Shown here in pieces: positions 23,109 through 35,200 of a stretch of DNA of 64,000 nucleotides (positions are counted from its first letter, which is position 1; every line of letters starts with the position of its first letter). A program made the position numbers and the translations under genes. The notes beneath the pieces are model-generated. The model saw only the letters and a program-made list of their open reading frames with translations. It searched no databases and was not told the DNA's origin. Location of the stretch: contig NZ_JACHZG010000001.1 in NCBI RefSeq assembly GCF_014193425.1, forward strand, positions 558,001-622,000, in the 5' to 3' direction. The stretch comes from Microlunatus antarcticus (GTDB taxonomy: Bacteria > Actinomycetota > Actinomycetes > Propionibacteriales > Propionibacteriaceae).

Positions 23109-23278
23109 CGGTGCAACCCGAGCGGCAAATTCACCTTCGGGACACCCGCGCCCTCCACCGAGTGTGGCGCACCTGGGTTCGTCTTCCCTCTCCTGCGCAC
23201 AGTGTCGTTGCAGTCGATCACGGTCGTTGACGTACCTGACCGAGATCCCCCGACCCCGGGGAGAGAAGTGAGATACGC

Positions 23279-25666
23279 ATGTCCCCGAAGTCCCAGGGTG
23301 CCGACGGCATCCCCAAGAAGCGTTGGTCGGCCGCCGAGCGCGCCGCCCGCGGCCACACCGCTCGTCGCAGCGGCGGCGTCCCCCGGGCGCCCCTCCGCGG
23401 CGGTCCGCCCAGCCAGGGTGGTTCGCGGAGCAACAGCTCCGGCCGCGTGAACGGCGAGTGGTCGACCCGCCCGCCCCGTGACGACCGCCCGCAGCGCGAC
23501 GACCGTCCGGCGTACAACCGCGACGACCGCCCCCAGCGCAGCGACCGTCCCGCGTTCAACCGCGACGACCGTCCCCAGCGCGACGACCGCCCGTCGTACA
23601 ACCGCGACGACCGTCCTGCGTACAACCGTGACGACCGCGGCTCGCAGCGCAGCGACCGTCCGTCGTACAACCGCGACGACCGTCCGTCGTACAACCGCGA
23701 CGACCGTCCTGCGTACAACCGCGACGACCGCGGCGCGCAGCGCAACGACCGTCCGGCCTACAACCGCGACGACCGACCCGCGTACAACCGGGACGACCGC
23801 GGCGCGCAGCGCAACGATCGCCCGGCCTACAACCGCGACGACCGTCCCCAGCGCAGCGACCGCCCGTCGTTCAACCGCGACGACCGTCCCCAGCGCAGCG
23901 ACCGCCCGTCGTTCAACCGCGACGACCGCGGCGCGCGCAACGACCGTCCGTCGTTCAACCGTGACGACCGCGGCTCGCGCAGCGACCGTCCCTCGTACAA
24001 CCGCGACGACCGTCCCGCCTACAACCGCGACGACCGTCCGGCGTACAACCGGGACGACCGTCCCCAGCGCAGCGACCGTCCGGCCTACAACCGCGACGAC
24101 CGCCCCCAGCGCGACGACCGCCCGCAGCGGACGTCGTCGGGTCGCCCCTCCTTCTTCGACTCCTACGACGACAAGAAGGCCGGCAACCGCGCGTACGCCG
24201 ACCGCTCTGACCGTGCCCACCACGCGTCGAGCCCGAACATCAACAAGGTCCGCCCGCCCCGCGAGCGTGACACCGACCGTGAGCCCGAGAACGTGGACGA
24301 CATGACGACCGAGACCGTGACCCCGACGCCCGCCTTCGAGGGCACCTTCGCCGACCTCGGCGTGCCCGCCAACATCGTGGCCATCCTGGACGGCCAGGGC
24401 ATCACCACGCCCTTCCCGATCCAGGCGGCGACGATCCCCGACGCCATGGCCGGGCGCGACGTGCTCGGCCGCGGCCAGACCGGGTCGGGCAAGACGCTCG
24501 CCTTCGGCCTGCCGATGATCGCGAACCTGACCGGTGGCACCGGCAAGCCGCCGCGCGGCCTGGTGCTCGTCCCGACCCGCGAGCTGGCCATGCAGGTCAA
24601 CGAGGCGCTCGAGCCGCTGGCCCGCGCGGCCGGCCTGTCCACCGTGCTCATCGCCGGCGGCATGTCGTACGTCCCGCAGCTGCGGGCCTTCTCGCGCGGC
24701 GTCGACATCGTCATCGCCACGCCGGGCCGCCTCATCGACCTGATGGAGCAGGGCGAGCTCGACCTGAGCAAGGTCGAGGTCACCGTCCTCGACGAGGCCG
24801 ACCACATGGCCGACCTCGGCTTCCTGCCGGCCGTCACGACGATCCTCGACACCGTCCCCGGCGACGGGCAGCGTCTGCTCTTCTCGGCGACGCTCGACTC
24901 CGGCGTCGGCCGCATCGTCAAGCAGTACCTGAGCGACCCGGTCACCCACGAGGTCGACTCGGCGCGGGCCAGCGTCACGACGATGTCCCACCTGCTCGTC
25001 CAGGTCGCCCCGCACGACAAGGCGCCCCTGACGGCCGAGATCGCGGCGCGCGAGGGCCGGACCATCGTGTTCGCCCGGACGCAGCGCGGCGCGGACCGTG
25101 TCGCCGAGCAGCTCCGTGACGCCGGCGTGCTCGCCGGTGCGCTCCACGGCGGCCTGACCCAGGGCGCCCGCACCCGCATCCTCGAGGCGTTCAAGGAAGG
25201 GCAGCTGCCCGTCCTCGTCGCCACCGACGTCGCCGCCCGCGGCATCCACGTCGACGACGTCGGCCTGGTCCTCCAGATCGACCCGCCGGCCGGCTCGAAG
25301 GACTACCTGCACCGCGCCGGCCGTACGGCGCGCGCCGGTGGCACCGGCCTGGTCGTCAGCCTCGTGCTGCCGCACCAGCGTCGTGAGGTCACCCGGCTGC
25401 TCGGCCAGGCCGACGTGCACGCCGACACGATGATCGGGAGCCAGGGCTCGCCCGAGCTCGAGGCGCTCACCGGCGGGCACCGTCCCACCGGCGAGCCGAT
25501 CGGCGACGCGCAGTTCCGAGCGATCGTCGACCCGCCGGCCCGTCGTCCCGGCCGCGGTCGTCCCGCGGGTCGTGGCCAGGGCGGCCCCCGTGGCGCCCGG
25601 CCGCCGCGTCGCGGTCCCCGTACGGACCGTCCGGCGCGCAACGAGACCTGGGGCGCTTCGGCCTGA
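23279..25666 (+). CDS. DEAD-box ATP-dependent RNA helicase with long NRDDR-repeat N-terminal tail
   Basis: 795 residues, about 350 more than a core helicase. Residues ~63-285 are a low-complexity tract with 17 copies of P[AS][YF]NRDDR mixed with PQRSDR/PQRDDR; it should be disordered and RNA-binding. The helicase core starts near residue 350: Q-motif TTPFPIQ, Walker A GQTGSGKT (near 400), PTRELA, ATPGR, DEAD box VLDEADHMADLGF (near 504), SAT, and [10 protein letters not shown] (near 680). The C-terminal tail is RGG/Arg-rich. The likely role is RNA duplex unwinding in ribosome assembly or mRNA turnover, perhaps in condensates (inference). Confidence 0.95.
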   Translation: MSPKSQGADGIPKKRWSAAERAARGHTARRSGGVPRAPLRGGPPSQGGSRSNSSGRVNGEWSTRPPRDDRPQRDDRPAYNRDDRPQRSDRPAFNRDDRPQRDDRPSYNRDDRPAYNRDDRGSQRSDRPSYNRDDRPSYNRDDRPAYNRDDRGAQRNDRPAYNRDDRPAYNRDDRGAQRNDRPAYNRDDRPQRSDRPSFNRDDRPQRSDRPSFNRDDRGARNDRPSFNRDDRGSRSDRPSYNRDDRPAYNRDDRPAYNRDDRPQRSDRPAYNRDDRPQRDDRPQRTSSGRPSFFDSYDDKKAGNRAYADRSDRAHHASSPNINKVRPPRERDTDREPENVDDMTTETVTPTPAFEGTFADLGVPANIVAILDGQGITTPFPIQAATIPDAMAGRDVLGRGQTGSGKTLAFGLPMIANLTGGTGKPPRGLVLVPTRELAMQVNEALEPLARAAGLSTVLIAGGMSYVPQLRAFSRGVDIVIATPGRLIDLMEQGELDLSKVEVTVLDEADHMADLGFLPAVTTILDTVPGDGQRLLFSATLDSGVGRIVKQYLSDPVTHEVDSARASVTTMSHLLVQVAPHDKAPLTAEIAAREGRTIVFARTQRGADRVAEQLRDAGVLAGALHGGLTQGARTRILEAFKEGQLPVLVATDVAARGIHVDDVGLVLQIDPPAGSKDYLHRAGRTARAGGTGLVVSLVLPHQRREVTRLLGQADVHADTMIGSQGSPELEALTGGHRPTGEPIGDAQFRAIVDPPARRPGRGRPAGRGQGGPRGARPPRRGPRTDRPARNETWGASA
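23470..24128 (+). repeat. In-frame low-complexity repeat tract encoding [PxYNRDDR]n
   Basis: Degenerate 24-nt repeats with the core CGCGACGACCGTCC encode the N-terminal tail of the RNA helicase. 17 units contain NRDDR, interspersed with shorter Q-R-[SND]-D-R units and Gly-containing spacers. Copy number is probably variable between strains. Confidence 0.85.
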
Positions 25667-25705
25667 TCCGGCCTGACCTGGGCTGATCTGCCCTGAGCCG
25701 ACGAC

Positions 25706-25742
25706 TGACGCGGCATCCACCTCCTGGGTGGGTGCCGCGTCA
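25706..25742 (+). terminator. Strong hairpin terminator after the RNA helicase gene
   Basis: A stem of about 16 bp (TGACGCGGCA.CCACC / GGTGG.TGCCGCGTCA) with a short TCCT-centred loop, 40 bp after the stop codon. It is followed by a weak T-containing stretch (GACGTTTC). Confidence 0.7.
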
Positions 25743-25789
25743 GACGTTTCAGGACCGGGCGCCGTCCGGGAGCACGCAGCCCCCGCCAG

Positions 25790-25795
25790 TAACCT
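25790..25795 (+). promoter_or_regulatory. Putative -10 box (TAACCT) of the leaderless tsaE fusion
   Basis: TAACCT lies 7 nt before the GTG at 25803, which supports that start over an upstream GTG at 25728. Confidence 0.5.
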
Positions 25796-25802
25796 CGCTG
25801 CC

Positions 25803-26741
25803 GTGAGCCTGCCCGAACCCGTCGTGGTCGTGGCGTCCGAGCAGGACGCCCCGGCCATGGTCGAGGTCGTCCACGCCGCCTTCGGCGCGCGGCCCCCGGT
25901 CGAGCCGCCGTCGACGGCGGGAGCCGAGACCGTCGCGTCGGTCGCGGAGGCACTGCGCCGCGGCGGCGGGGTCTACGCCTCGGTCGGCGGTCGGCCCGCC
26001 GGCGCGATCCTCGTCGGCGGCACCCCCGAGGGGGCGGCGACCTTCGCCCGCGTCTCGGTGCACCCCGACTTCCAGCGCCACGGCATCGCCTCCGCGATGG
26101 TGGCCGCGGCGGAGGACCTGGCCGCGCTGCAGGGCCACCACCGGGTGGACCTCTTCGCCCGCGAGGAGTTCACCGAGGTCATCACCTTCTGGAGCCACCG
26201 CGGCTTCCGCGTCGCCCGGCTCGCGCCGCACGGCGTGGTCCTGAGCAAGCGGCTCCCGTACGCCCTCCCGCTCGCCGACGCCGACGCCACCCGCGCGCTC
26301 GGGGGCCGGCTGGCCGACCTCGTCCGGCCCGGGGACCTGCTGGTCCTCAGCGGGGAGCTGGGGGCGGGCAAGACGACCCTCACCCAGGGCCTCGGCGAGG
26401 CGCTCGGGGTGAGCGGCGCCGTCATCTCCCCGACCTTCGTGCTGTCGCGCGTGCACCCGACCGCGGACGGTCGGCCGACCCTGGTGCACGTCGACGCCTA
26501 CCGCCTCGGCGGTCCCGGCGAGCTCGACGACCTCGACCTCGACCTGAGCGCCCCGACGAGCGTCACGGTCGTCGAGTGGGGCAAGGGCTTCGTCGAGCAG
26601 GCCTGGGACGACCGCCTCGAGATCGACCTGCTGCACGACCCGGAGGGCGGCCGCGTCGCGCTCGTCCGCCCGGTCGGCGAGCGGTGGGCCGCCGTGGACC
26701 TGTCCGACCTGGCCGCGTACGAGGACGTCGCCCGTGCCTGA
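25803..26741 (+). CDS. tsaE: GNAT acetyltransferase - TsaE fusion (t6A ATPase subunit)
   Basis: 312 residues, about twice a normal TsaE. Residues 1-155 form a GNAT domain (RVSVHPDFQRHGIASAMV is the acetyl-CoA loop; TFWSHRGFRVAR the C-terminal motif). Residues ~160-312 are TsaE: Walker A GELGAGKTTLTQGLGE, ISPTFVLSR, HVDAYRLG and VVEWGKGF. TsaE is the ATPase that drives TsaBD in threonylcarbamoyl transfer to A37 of ANN-decoding tRNAs. The GTG at 25803 is favoured by the adjacent -10. It overlaps tsaB by 8 bp in the operon tsaE-tsaB-rimI-tsaD. The GNAT substrate is unknown. Confidence 0.93.
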   Translation: MSLPEPVVVVASEQDAPAMVEVVHAAFGARPPVEPPSTAGAETVASVAEALRRGGGVYASVGGRPAGAILVGGTPEGAATFARVSVHPDFQRHGIASAMVAAAEDLAALQGHHRVDLFAREEFTEVITFWSHRGFRVARLAPHGVVLSKRLPYALPLADADATRALGGRLADLVRPGDLLVLSGELGAGKTTLTQGLGEALGVSGAVISPTFVLSRVHPTADGRPTLVHVDAYRLGGPGELDDLDLDLSAPTSVTVVEWGKGFVEQAWDDRLEIDLLHDPEGGRVALVRPVGERWAAVDLSDLAAYEDVARA

Positions 26742-27396
26742 GCTCGTCCTGGCGATCGACACCACGACCGACGTCACCGTCGGCGTCGCCCGCGGCCGCG
26801 AGGTCCTCGCGAACGGTCGCGTGACCGACCGGATGGCCCACGTCGAGCAGCTGATGCCGCTCGTCCACCGCACCCTCGCCGCCGCCGGGGTCCGGCTCGC
26901 CGACGTCGAGCGGGTTGTCGTGGGTCTCGGACCGGGACCGTTCACCGGGCTGCGGGTCGGCATCGTCACGGCGCAGGTCCTGGCCCACGTCCGCCGCGTC
27001 GACCTGCACGGCGTCTGCAGCCTCGACGTGATCGCCCTGGACCACGCACGATCCGGGACCGCCTCCGCGTTCGTCGTCGCCACGGACGCGCGGCGCAAGG
27101 AGGTGTATTGGGCGCGCTACGGCGCCGACGGCACCCGCCTCGGAGGGCCTGAGGTCAGCAGCCCCGACGCCGTCCCGCGCCTGCCCACCGTCGGACCGGG
27201 CGCCGACGTCTACCCCGACCGGCTGCAGACGGTCGCCGGCCCGCGCGTCCTCGACGCCGGGCTCCTCGCCGCGTACGGGCTCGACCTGCCGTCGGCCGGG
27301 ACCGAGCCCCTCTACCTCCGGCGTCCCGACGCCGCCGAATCGGCGAAGCGCAAGTCGGTGCTGCGGATCCTCCCCGGGCAGGACATCCGCCGATGA
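26734..27396 (+). CDS. tsaB: tRNA N6-threonylcarbamoyladenosine complex subunit TsaB
   Basis: 220 residues. ASKHA-fold partner of Tsa[15 protein letters not shown] at the N-terminus, [13 protein letters not shown], and the family block [14 protein letters not shown]. It scaffolds TsaD for t6A37 synthesis. It starts with GTG inside the end of tsaE and overlaps rimI by ATGA. The C-terminal ~25 residues (PLYLRRPDA) are typical. Confidence 0.95.
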   Translation: MPELVLAIDTTTDVTVGVARGREVLANGRVTDRMAHVEQLMPLVHRTLAAAGVRLADVERVVVGLGPGPFTGLRVGIVTAQVLAHVRRVDLHGVCSLDVIALDHARSGTASAFVVATDARRKEVYWARYGADGTRLGGPEVSSPDAVPRLPTVGPGADVYPDRLQTVAGPRVLDAGLLAAYGLDLPSAGTEPLYLRRPDAAESAKRKSVLRILPGQDIRR

Positions 27397-27974
27397 GCAC
27401 CTTCGAGCCCAGCCCCGCGTCCCTGCGCTACAGCCTGCTGCCCGCGCGCCTCGACGACCTGCCCGCGATCCTGCGGCTCGAGGCCGAGGGCTTCGGACCC
27501 GACGAGCGCTGGAGCGAGCGCAGCTGGTCCGGCGAGCTGCTGGGCGAGGGTCGGACGGTCCTCATCGCCCGTGGCGCACAGCCCGCGGGGGTGATCACGC
27601 TCTCCACGGTGGGCGAGGTGGCCGACCTGCACCGCGTGGTCGTCGCCCCCGCGTACCGGCGCCAGGGCCTCGCCCTGCGCCTGGTCCGTGCCGGGCTGCT
27701 CGCCGTCCGCCACCTCGGGGCGCGGGTGGTGATGCTCGAGGTCGAGTACACCAACCTCGGGGCCATCGCGCTCTACCAGCAGCTGGGCTTCGAGCAGGTG
27801 CGGGTCCGGCGCGACTACTACGGCACCGGGCGGGACGCACTCATCCTCCGGCTGTACGACCTCGACACCTGGCCCGGCCGCTTCGGCGAGGCGGTCCGCG
27901 ACACCGAGGCCGATCTGCGGGCCGAACGCGCAGACGTCCAGCTCGAACCCGATCTGCCGGTGGAGGCACCGTGA
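27393..27974 (+). CDS. rimI: Ribosomal-protein-S18-alanine N-acetyltransferase
   Basis: 193 residues. GNAT fold with [23 protein letters not shown] (acetyl-CoA pyrophosphate loop) and [28 protein letters not shown], the RimI signature with its catalytic Tyr region. It is expected to acetylate the N-terminus of S18 and possibly other proteins. A C-terminal extension of about 35 residues (after LRLYDLDTW) exceeds the E. coli enzyme. It overlaps tsaB (ATGA) and tsaD (GTGA). Confidence 0.93.
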   Translation: MSTFEPSPASLRYSLLPARLDDLPAILRLEAEGFGPDERWSERSWSGELLGEGRTVLIARGAQPAGVITLSTVGEVADLHRVVVAPAYRRQGLALRLVRAGLLAVRHLGARVVMLEVEYTNLGAIALYQQLGFEQVRVRRDYYGTGRDALILRLYDLDTWPGRFGEAVRDTEADLRAERADVQLEPDLPVEAP

Positions 27975-29023
27975 GCGGCCCACTCGTGCTCGGCATCGAG
28001 TCCTCGTGCGACGAGACGGGCGTCGGCATCGTCCGCGGTCACGAGCTGCTGGCCAACGAGGTCGCGTCGAGCGTCGAGGAGCACGCCCGCTTCGGCGGCG
28101 TCGTGCCCGAGATCGCCAGCCGCGCGCACCTCGAGGCGATGCTGCCGACCCTGGAACGGGCCTGCACGACCGCCGACGTCGACCTCACCGAGGTCGACGC
28201 CATCGCCGTCACTGCCGGTCCCGGGCTGATGGGCGCCCTGGTCGTCGGGGTCGCCGCGGCGAAGGCGCTCGCGTACGCGTTGGACAAGCCGCTCTACGGG
28301 GTCAACCACCTCGCCGGGCACGTGGCCGTCGACCTGCTCGAGCACGGCCCGCTGCCGGAGCCGTGCGTGGCGCTCCTCGTCTCCGGCGGGCACACGTCGC
28401 TGCTGCTGGTCGACGACATCGCCGGCGTCCGCGGCCGCGGGATCACCGAGCTGGGCGCGACGATCGACGACGCGGCGGGGGAGGCGTACGACAAGGTCGC
28501 GCGCCTGCTCGGCCTGCCCTATCCCGGCGGCCCGGTCATCGACCGCGCCGCGACGGGGGACCCGCGGGCGATCGCCTTCCCCCGCGGCCTGACGTCGCCG
28601 CGCGACCTCGAGCGGCACCGCTTCGACTTCTCCTTCTCCGGGCTCAAGAGCGCGGTGGCCCGCTGGGTCGAGACGCGCGAGCGCGCCGGCCTGGACGTCC
28701 CGCTGCCCGACGTCGCCGCGAGCTTCCAGGAGGCGGTCTGCGACGTGCTGAGCGCGAAGGCCGTCGACGCCTGTCTCGCCACGGGCGCGCAGCACCTGCT
28801 GATCGGCGGCGGGGTGGCGGCCAACGGTCGGCTGCGGGCCCTGCTCGCCGAGCGGGCGGCGGCGGCCGGGATCACCCTCCGCACGCCGCGCCCCGGGCTG
28901 TGCACCGACAACGGGGCCATGATCGCGGTGCTCGGCACCGAGGTGATCCGGGCCGGCGGCCGCCCCTCGGGCCCGGAGCTCGGCGCCGACTCCGGCCTCC
29001 CGGTCTCCCGCGTCCTGGTCTGA
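27971..29023 (+). CDS. tsaD: tRNA N6-adenosine threonylcarbamoyltransferase TsaD
   Basis: 350 residues, normal length. [14 protein letters not shown] is the N-terminal phosphate motif; [10 protein letters not shown] holds the two metal-binding His; [25 protein letters not shown] and the C-terminal TDNGAMIA complete the family. It transfers the threonylcarbamoyl group from TC-AMP to A37 of tRNA. The GTG overlaps the rimI stop; it is the last gene of the t6A operon. Confidence 0.97.
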   Translation: MSGPLVLGIESSCDETGVGIVRGHELLANEVASSVEEHARFGGVVPEIASRAHLEAMLPTLERACTTADVDLTEVDAIAVTAGPGLMGALVVGVAAAKALAYALDKPLYGVNHLAGHVAVDLLEHGPLPEPCVALLVSGGHTSLLLVDDIAGVRGRGITELGATIDDAAGEAYDKVARLLGLPYPGGPVIDRAATGDPRAIAFPRGLTSPRDLERHRFDFSFSGLKSAVARWVETRERAGLDVPLPDVAASFQEAVCDVLSAKAVDACLATGAQHLLIGGGVAANGRLRALLAERAAAAGITLRTPRPGLCTDNGAMIAVLGTEVIRAGGRPSGPELGADSGLPVSRVLV

Positions 29024-29056
29024 CCCGCCCCGCAGCCCTCCGCGCCCTTCTTCTCC

Positions 29057-29117
29057 GACCAGTGGTCACTGCGGGGTCCGGGGCAGCGCTGGAGACGGCC
29101 CGGAGCGACCAGTGGTC
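29057..29117. promoter_or_regulatory. Two identical GACCAGTGGTC sites exactly 50 bp apart
   Basis: Odd-length palindromes GACCA-G-TGGTC occur at 29057-29067 and 29107-29117, between tsaD and the methyltransferase gene. Identical sequence and integer helical spacing suggest a pair of regulator sites. The second lies about 28 bp before the methyltransferase start. Confidence 0.45.
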
Positions 29118-29144
29118 AGCAGAGATCGACGGAAGGGGCACGAC

Positions 29145-30344
29145 GTGGGGGTGAGCGGGATGCCGTACGGGCTGTCGGCCGAGGCGCTCGCCGCGGCGGA
29201 GGCCGAGGCCGACCTCGAGTCGCTCGCCGCCGGGACCCGGCTGCGCGCCCGCTTCGCCCCCGAGCTCGCGGCGGCCGCCCTGACCCAGGCGGCCCTCCGG
29301 CGCCGGGCCCGGACGAAGTTCGGGGACGCGGCCGGGTCGTTGTGGTTCACCCGCGACGGGCTCGAGCAGGCCACCCGGCCCGAAGTTGCCGACCTGCACG
29401 CGCAGCGTTTCGTCGCCGCCGGCGTACGCCGCGTGGTCGACCTCGGCTGCGGCATCGGCTCCGACGCGGTCGCCTTCGTCCGGGCGGGGCTGGACGTCCT
29501 CGCCGTCGAGCGCGACCCGGCGACGGCGGACGTCGCGCGGGCCAACCTCGCGACCGCGGTCGCCGCGGCCGGCGGCTCCGTCCACGCCGAGGTGGTCGTG
29601 GCCGACGTCGCCGACGTGATCGCGGCCGGGATCGAGCCGGGCGTCGGGGTGTTCGCCGACCCGGCCCGGCGCGACGCCCGTGGCCGGGTGTGGCGCGCGC
29701 AGGACTTCAGCCCCGACCTCGGCTCCCTCCTCGCGCTGGCCGGCGGCGTGAGCGGGGGAGAGCGCGTCCTCGGGCTCAAGCTCGGCCCCGCGCTCCCGCA
29801 CGCGCTGGTGCCGCCCGACGCCGAGGCGGAGTGGGTGAGCCACCACGGCGACGTCGTGGAGGTCGCGCTCTGGCACGGTCCCGGCAGCGTCCCGGGACGG
29901 CGGAGCGCGCTGCTCGCGCCCGACCGTCGGCTGGTCGCCGGGCCGGCGCACCTCGACGTCCGGGCGCCGGGCGCCTACGTCTTCGAGCCCGACGGCGCGG
30001 TCGTCCGCTCGGGCGCCGTCGGCGTCCTCGGGGAACGGCTGGGGGCCGGTCTGCTCGCCGAGCAGATCGCCTACCTCACGGCCGACGCGCTCGTCGAGAC
30101 GCCGTACGCGACCGCCTTCGCCGTCGAGCAGGTGCTCCCGTACGACCTCAAGGCCCTGCGCCGCTGGGTGCGCGAGGCCGGGATCGGGCGGCTGGAGGTC
30201 AAGAAGCGCGGCCTCGACGTCGACCCCGCCCAGCTCCGCCGGGACCTGAGGCCGAAGGGGGACGGCTCGGCGACGCTGCTGCTCAGCCGCGCGCCGACCG
30301 GGACGGTCGCGCTCGTCGTGCACCGCGTCGTCGCGCCGGGGTAG
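29145..30344 (+). CDS. Class I SAM-dependent methyltransferase with THUMP-like C-terminus
   Basis: 399 residues. N-terminal helical region (about 1-85), then a Rossmann methyltransferase core with VVDLGCGIGSDAVAFV (motif I), VLAVERDPA (motif II) and FADPARRDARGR (motif IV-like DPxR). The C-terminal part has IGRLEVKKRGLDVDPAQLRRDL, the THUMP-like domain seen in predicted rRNA/tRNA methyltransferases of actinobacteria. An RNA substrate is likely, unidentified. The GTG at 29145 is preferred because GGAAGGGG lies 6 nt upstream; a GTG at 29112 overlaps the palindromic site and lacks an SD. Confidence 0.83.
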   Translation: MGVSGMPYGLSAEALAAAEAEADLESLAAGTRLRARFAPELAAAALTQAALRRRARTKFGDAAGSLWFTRDGLEQATRPEVADLHAQRFVAAGVRRVVDLGCGIGSDAVAFVRAGLDVLAVERDPATADVARANLATAVAAAGGSVHAEVVVADVADVIAAGIEPGVGVFADPARRDARGRVWRAQDFSPDLGSLLALAGGVSGGERVLGLKLGPALPHALVPPDAEAEWVSHHGDVVEVALWHGPGSVPGRRSALLAPDRRLVAGPAHLDVRAPGAYVFEPDGAVVRSGAVGVLGERLGAGLLAEQIAYLTADALVETPYATAFAVEQVLPYDLKALRRWVREAGIGRLEVKKRGLDVDPAQLRRDLRPKGDGSATLLLSRAPTGTVALVVHRVVAPG

Positions 30345-30357
30345 CGCCGGACGCGTT

Positions 30358-30417
30358 CTGGCACTCGCTCTGGCCGAGTGCTAATGTCGGAATTAGCACT
30401 CCGACCCGGAGTGTGCC
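30358..30417 (+). promoter_or_regulatory. CIRCE (HrcA) operator and partial second operator upstream of groES
   Basis: CTGGCACTC (30358-30366), nine bases, GAGTGCTAA (30376-30384) match the CIRCE consensus TTAGCACTC-N9-GAGTGCTAA. A second half site TTAGCACTC (30393-30401) is followed by an imperfect GAGTG partner (30409-30417). TAATGT inside may be the -10. This predicts heat-shock control by HrcA, whose gene is not in the window. Confidence 0.88.
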
Positions 30418-30513
30418 AGCCCGGACCGACGGTCCGGACTGACGGACGGGACGGCACCGCGACGACGCCCCGACCACCCTGACATCCGCACACTTACGCG
30501 AAAGGGGCCTGAG

Positions 30514-32467
<1,954 letters not shown>

Positions 32468-32490
32468 CCTGACGTCTCCGACGCCTGCTC

Positions 32491-32522
32491 GAGGCCGTCC
32501 CGCCACCCGGCGGGGCGGCCTC
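32491..32522 (+). terminator. Hairpin terminator of groES-groEL
   Basis: GAGGCCGTCCCGCC pairs with GGCGGGGCGGCCTC (one G-U) around a short loop, 24 bp after the stop codon. Confidence 0.75.
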
Positions 32523-32899
32523 CTGCGTTCTCGGCGCAGCATCGGCACCCAGGGTTACCCAGAACGCGCCAAATTATTCTGAGCAGTCGCAAAATCGAGC
32601 CCGCGGTGGTTAGATCGTCACACCGTACGAGGGTGGTCGCCCGGTCGGTCGGACGGCTCGATCAGGTAACAACCCGTGTAGTCAAGTAGCGCAACAGGTG
32701 AACGATCACACTTCGGTAACGAAGTGGTGCAGCTGTGGCGTTGACAACGTTGGACAATGAAGATTGCCCATGAAGCGGTCGGGGGATCGCTCACGTAGGA
32801 CGAGGAGTCGCACCTGACTCCGTACGGCCTGTGACATCTCCGGCGGGGCCACCGGAGCGGCACGGGAGCTCGCCCCACAGCCATCCACTCGGGGAGTAG
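32523..32899 (+). other. AT-richer regulatory region upstream of the sigma factor gene
   Basis: About 377 bp with no convincing gene and lower GC than the neighbours around 32569-32600. It contains a perfect hairpin CACTTCG-GTAA-CGAAGTG (32709-32726) and TTGACA at 32741-32746 followed by GTTGGACAA. I see no good -10 at the standard distance. A whiB gene is found near this position in Mycobacterium (between groEL1 and sigD); none is present here. Confidence 0.5.
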
Positions 32900-35183
<2,284 letters not shown>

Positions 35184-35200
35184 CGCGCCGTAGCCCCCTG

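Larger units (their letters stand above)
22882..23278 (+). other. Intergenic region with hairpin, promoter and long leader of the RNA helicase
   Basis: 397 bp without a convincing gene. It holds an inverted repeat at 22949-23001, a -10-like TAGACT at 23103-23108 and about 160 nt of probable leader. The leader contains nested short stems (GCGCC...GGCGC and AACCC...GGGTT) and an SD-like GGGGAGAG upstream of the ATG at 23279. DEAD-box RNA helicases often have long structured leaders. Confidence 0.5.

Noticed and set aside
22999-23271. 90-codon plus-strand frame before the RNA helicase
   Set aside because: It spans the probable promoter and leader and has no domain or ribosome binding site.
23470-24128. 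CRISPR array in the repeated helicase region
   Set aside because: Repeats are in frame, have no spacers and encode a protein tract.
25728-25802. Earlier GTG start for the GNAT-TsaE gene
   Set aside because: It lies within the terminator hairpin; the GTG at 25803 has a -10 at 7 nt.
32523-32899. A whiB gene or small ORF between groEL and the sigma factor
   Set aside because: No frame with the four-cysteine WhiB pattern is present.
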